From Rachycentron canadum (lineage: Eukaryota; Chordata; Actinopteri; Carangiformes; Rachycentridae): 64,000 nucleotides of DNA. Positions 60,491 through 64,000 of the stretch are shown piece by piece (within the stretch, counting starts at the first letter, position 1; each line of letters starts with the position of its first letter). Below the pieces are notes generated by a model. It saw only the letters and a list, made by a program, of their open reading frames with translations. It did no database searches and had not been told where the DNA came from. A program made the translations under genes and the position numbers. The stretch lies in NCBI GenBank assembly GCA_038496675.1, contig CM076662.1:19793404-19857403 (forward strand), given 5' to 3'.

Positions 60491-60572
60491 ATCTGAAGTG
60501 GGATTTAAACCCACAAGGACTTGCGTCTCTTACAGTTTGAGTGCGTCACCTTAAACGCCCGCCCATCCTGGT
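60491..60572 (-). pseudogene. Decayed tRNA-Leu copy
   Basis: The minus strand keeps the 5' acceptor ACCAGGATGG and a B-box region TGTGGGTTTAAATCCCACT. The 3' acceptor is changed (TTCAGAT), the D arm is damaged and the anticodon stem no longer pairs (loop region CTCAAAC). It shares CCTTGTGGGTT and GCACTCAA with the copy at 59446-59528, so these two look like sisters. Confidence 0.65.
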
Positions 60573-63500
60573 GATATGACACAGCAACAAAAAGTCAGAA
60601 CTGGTTTTGAAGCTCATCAGCAGTCAGATGAAACCAATAAACTGTGTGTAACACTACTGACACACTGAATTTGTTTACATCAACACTCACGTCCTGTAAC
60701 AGACTCACACATACACAAGCACTAAATATATGAAGTAAAATATTCATTTAAAGTAAGAGTTAAGTGTTTTATCTGTAAGGCTCCAGCTTACTCGTAGATT
60801 AAAGCAGTATGGAGATAAATGGAGGTTAACATCAGCCTGCTGACAGGCTGCTGAGTCAGCGTATTTATCTAAATAAAAGGGAGGCTGCAGATTCAGTACA
60901 GTCATCTGTTTTCTCCTCAATATTCCTGCCTGGGTTTGAGCAAACACACACTCACACACTGTCAAATACATTCACATCAGTAAACACACTCCTTGAAACA
61001 TGTTTTCATACATCTTAAGACAGATAGAAGCACAACATACACATGCTGCCAAGCTTTGTAAAAAACCACTGACATGAAACTGTGTGTGTGTGTGTGTGTG
61101 TGTGTAGGTGTGTAGGTGGGTGTGTGTATGTGGGTGTGTCTGTTTTTGTGTCAAACCTCCTGGAGGTGCCAGCCGGTCCTGGAACAGATGGAAAGCTAAC
61201 AGTGTGGATGAAAACACTGTTACTCATAGTCTCCTGTTGTCCGTCCTCTGCCTGTCTTTCTCTCAGCAGAATCAGGTCGCATGATGTGTTTATGGGCATT
61301 TTGCAAGATTTAAAGAGTCATTTCAACATGTTTTCTCACTCACCTCAAGTGATCTAGCCATGGTTTTGGTTTTACATGCACAGGTTTGAGAGTTCTATCA
61401 CCACATTCAAACAATGGAAGTAAATGGATTTACATTTCAAAAACAAACAGCCTTCAGTGTCAAGATGTTACGCAGAACTACTTTCTAACAAACCAATCAT
61501 TCCTTTGTAAGATATTTCACTAACTGACTAGGGAATTATATCTAATCTTGCGTAATATCTCCATTTATACCCAATATCTTATATCTTAATATTTAAATCC
61601 TGTTAAAAGCATATAGCTCGAAGTAATACACTGTAATTTAGTCTTTGTTGACTTACCTGCCTTACTGTACTGAACATAGTGTGCAGACAGTAAACAGAGA
61701 GATCGAATTTATCATCATTAATCACTAGTTTTAGGAGTAAAATTCTTTCAAAGTCCTTTTTCATTAAGGCTTTTTATAAATTTTTCTGCTCCCGATGGCT
61801 GAAAATTTCCAGCTAAGAGCACAAGAAGAAACAGCTGAAAAGAGCATAACTTCAGACTGCAGTTTCCTCCTTGACTTCACTTTCTCTCTGCAAAATGTTT
61901 TGTCGTTTTTGTTTTTCAAGCTCAAGGAGCTTCTACCTGTGTCTGCATTCATGTCCTTACCCCTAACGTGATGTTTTCAGGTTGTTTCCTGCAGTTACCT
62001 CCAGTCTAAAGCTGCAGAGCTCCATCTCACATGGTTTCATTCTTTCAGGCATTTTTATAGCTGGGAAAATATATTGTACAAAATGTGTGTTTGTGTGCAG
62101 TTGGCATGTTCCTCCACTGCTGACTGCAAAGCTGTCAAGATTTTCTCCTTCTTCCCGCTGCGCACATGCTCATGTTCTAATAATAAACTACTTTGCTTTT
62201 ATTGAAAAGAAAGAACTACCTGATTGTTCGCTTTCATGAATTACCTACAGTGGTCCTCAGGGGATTTGGAGCCAAAGTCACACAAGAGCTGAAACATGTA
62301 GATGCTCTCACACGCACACACTGCTGGTAATAATGTTTCATGTGTTTTCATAATCCCTCTCTCTCCCTCTCTGTTCCCTCCACTCCTCTCCCTCCCTCCA
62401 ACACAGGACTGATGTCATGATGGCTACAGCAGTATGATATTTATCTATAAATAACACACAGGGTCTCAGTGAAATCTCCCGGGAGCTGGAATTCATTTAA
62501 AGAACTTCTTCAAACAGCCTGCTGTTGAGAAGAAGTGAAAAGATACTCTTTATTCAAACTTTTCCTTTTATGTAAAATGAAAGAAAAAAATCTAGACAGA
62601 AAAGTGTGAAGTAATGAACTCATTCTTTTCATCTCTCTTAGGAAGGGTGAAAGGTGTTTCAAATGAATATTTTTCAGATGTCATCTTTCAGTTTAACATA
62701 AGAAAAAAATGTTGGTTTTTTTTCCTACTCAAACCAACAACTTTATCTAAACACAGAAATCAATATTAAAAGTGAAAGATGTTCTATTTGAGGTCCTACA
62801 CTGTATATTTAGTCATCAAATAAATAACCTTGAAGAGCTTCGGCTAAAAGGTTTTTACTCCCTTGAAATGGAAAACTGCATTTCATAAGAGGGCTGTTAG
62901 ATTTAATGAAGCAGTTCTCTCTGTCTGAAAGGTAGTGGGAGTTTGAAAGCATGTTTCCCCTCAATCATCTGTATGTTTATAAAGATGAAGAGGATGGGTT
63001 GATGATGGTTAGAAAGAGATCTGTAACCCCAATGTCAAAGGCCAGTCAGTGCTATTGAATCCTCCCTAACACTTTCATTATAACAACAGCAAGGCAAACA
63101 TAGTGCCACAAACATGCAAATACTTTAACAGGGTTATTACTGTAAAAATACTCTACCTGTTCAGCCTCAGTCTCCTATCACATTATCAGACTCATGATGG
63201 ACACTTTTTAAAGGAAAGGTCAAAATCGATGCAGCAGAAGTGTCACACAGATCCCTCAGAGACCACAAAAGCTTTTATACGACTTTTTTTTTCTACATAT
63301 GCTGTAGTTCTCCCCAACGCCTATAAACAGACTTGAATCAGTAAAAGTAGGTTGTAATTAGAGTAAGGGCACTGCATATGATCTACGATCTGGCCCGGAC
63401 TCTTCATTACTGTGCAGGTGCAGTGTGGGGCATCGCCTGGTTTCTGTCAGCGCTTTTTTTATTCTGTGGACTCATGTAGTGAGTCAGGTGCAAAGCCAAA

Positions 63501-63975
63501 GTAGATAGTGGAAAAACTGGGGCAACAGCAAGTAAGTTTATTACACAATTAATAAAAACACTTAGAAACTTTGGAGAAACAGTGATTTTCTTTTGCATTA
63601 GAATAATTTTCTCAATTATCTACTTCCTTTCTGGTATTGTAGAAGTTCTAGAGTCATGATGATGAATCTTAGTAATGGATACCTTTACAGATGTTGTTAT
63701 AATCCCTAACAAAGCTGTTTTGTTTGGTATCCAAGGACCACATGTGCAAATGTTGATGAGATCAAAACTATGAAACTCCTTCCTGACAGTATCACAAGTT
63801 GGAAGTAAATCAGCTAAATTATTAAATTATTAAAAATGTTATCACATAAAAAGTTTGCTCCTCCAGACGTGTTGAGTGTTTCGTGCCAACCGCCTCCTTC
63901 ATCTTCTGTTTGTTGGCAGCCGGTCAAGGAGAATTGTTTTCTGAATTTTTAGCTGTCACGACAAGCAAATAAATC
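60573..63975. other. Intron 10 after the tRNA-Leu cluster: no recognisable gene
   Basis: (TG)n at 61081-61105. ORFs at 61011-61357, 61982-62239 and 63103-63336 show no domains, and no EGF exon (CxPNxCEHGG) is present. Confidence 0.5.
61081..61105. repeat. (TG)n microsatellite
   Basis: Twelve TG units followed by imperfect GTGTGTAGG repeats to about 61140. Confidence 0.95.
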
Positions 63976-64000
63976 ACTCTCTCTCTCTCTCTCTCTCTCT
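63976..64000 (+). repeat. (CT)n microsatellite, cut by the window end
   Basis: Pure CT/TC dinucleotides reach the last base, so the true length is unknown. Confidence 0.95.

Noticed and set aside
61982..62239. Possible exon after tgttttcag at about 61980
   Set aside because: Translation LFPAVTSSLKLQ does not resemble EGF1 or any CNTNAP segment.

Overview
This window looks like nuclear DNA of a ray-finned fish, probably a percomorph-type teleost. The gene present is split into short exons with GT-AG introns. The introns carry tRNA-derived SINEs, CCATCCAT-headed interspersed repeats, Tc1, PIF/Harbinger and hAT-like remnants, and CA/TG/TCCA microsatellites. Nothing looks bacterial, viral or plasmid-like. 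Almost every long open frame is noise from repeats or pyrimidine-rich stretches.

One protein-coding gene is visible, on the + strand: a contactin-associated protein (CASPR/CNTNAP, neurexin superfamily). Nine consecutive exons between 22914 and 54654 can be read with intact reading phase. By comparison with the family they correspond to exons 2-10 of about 24. They encode the F5/8-type C (discoidin) domain (exons 2-4), the first laminin-G domain (exons 5-7) and the second laminin-G domain (exons 8-10), about 524 residues in all. The signal-peptide exon should lie upstream of base 1 and the first EGF exon downstream of base 64000; neither is seen. The first half resembles vertebrate CNTNAP3/4 most, with some CNTNAP5-like positions, so the paralogue name is provisional.

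Layout: 1-22913 is intron 1 (or upstream DNA), with SINEs, a Tc1 remnant, a TTAA-flanked inverted-repeat element and other dispersed repeats. 22914-54654 is the exon-bearing part; introns run from 105 bp to 10 kb, and introns 2-5 hold most of the mobile-element debris. 54655-64000 is intron 10, which holds the most unusual feature: a group of tRNA-Leu-derived sequences all on the minus strand. One is a structurally intact tRNA-Leu(UAA) at 60353-60435, one is near-intact with a CAA anticodon at 59446-59528, and at least five are decayed copies or fragments.

Other points of interest are two strong hairpins (2001-2040 and 37036-37097), a tryptophan-to-glycine change at the end of exon 3, loss of the usual FGG turn in laminin-G 1, a matched pair of 375-400 bp non-autonomous transposons, and a nested insertion that gives relative ages. 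I see no convincing wholly new biological system; the tRNA-Leu cluster and the 37 kb hairpin are the best leads.
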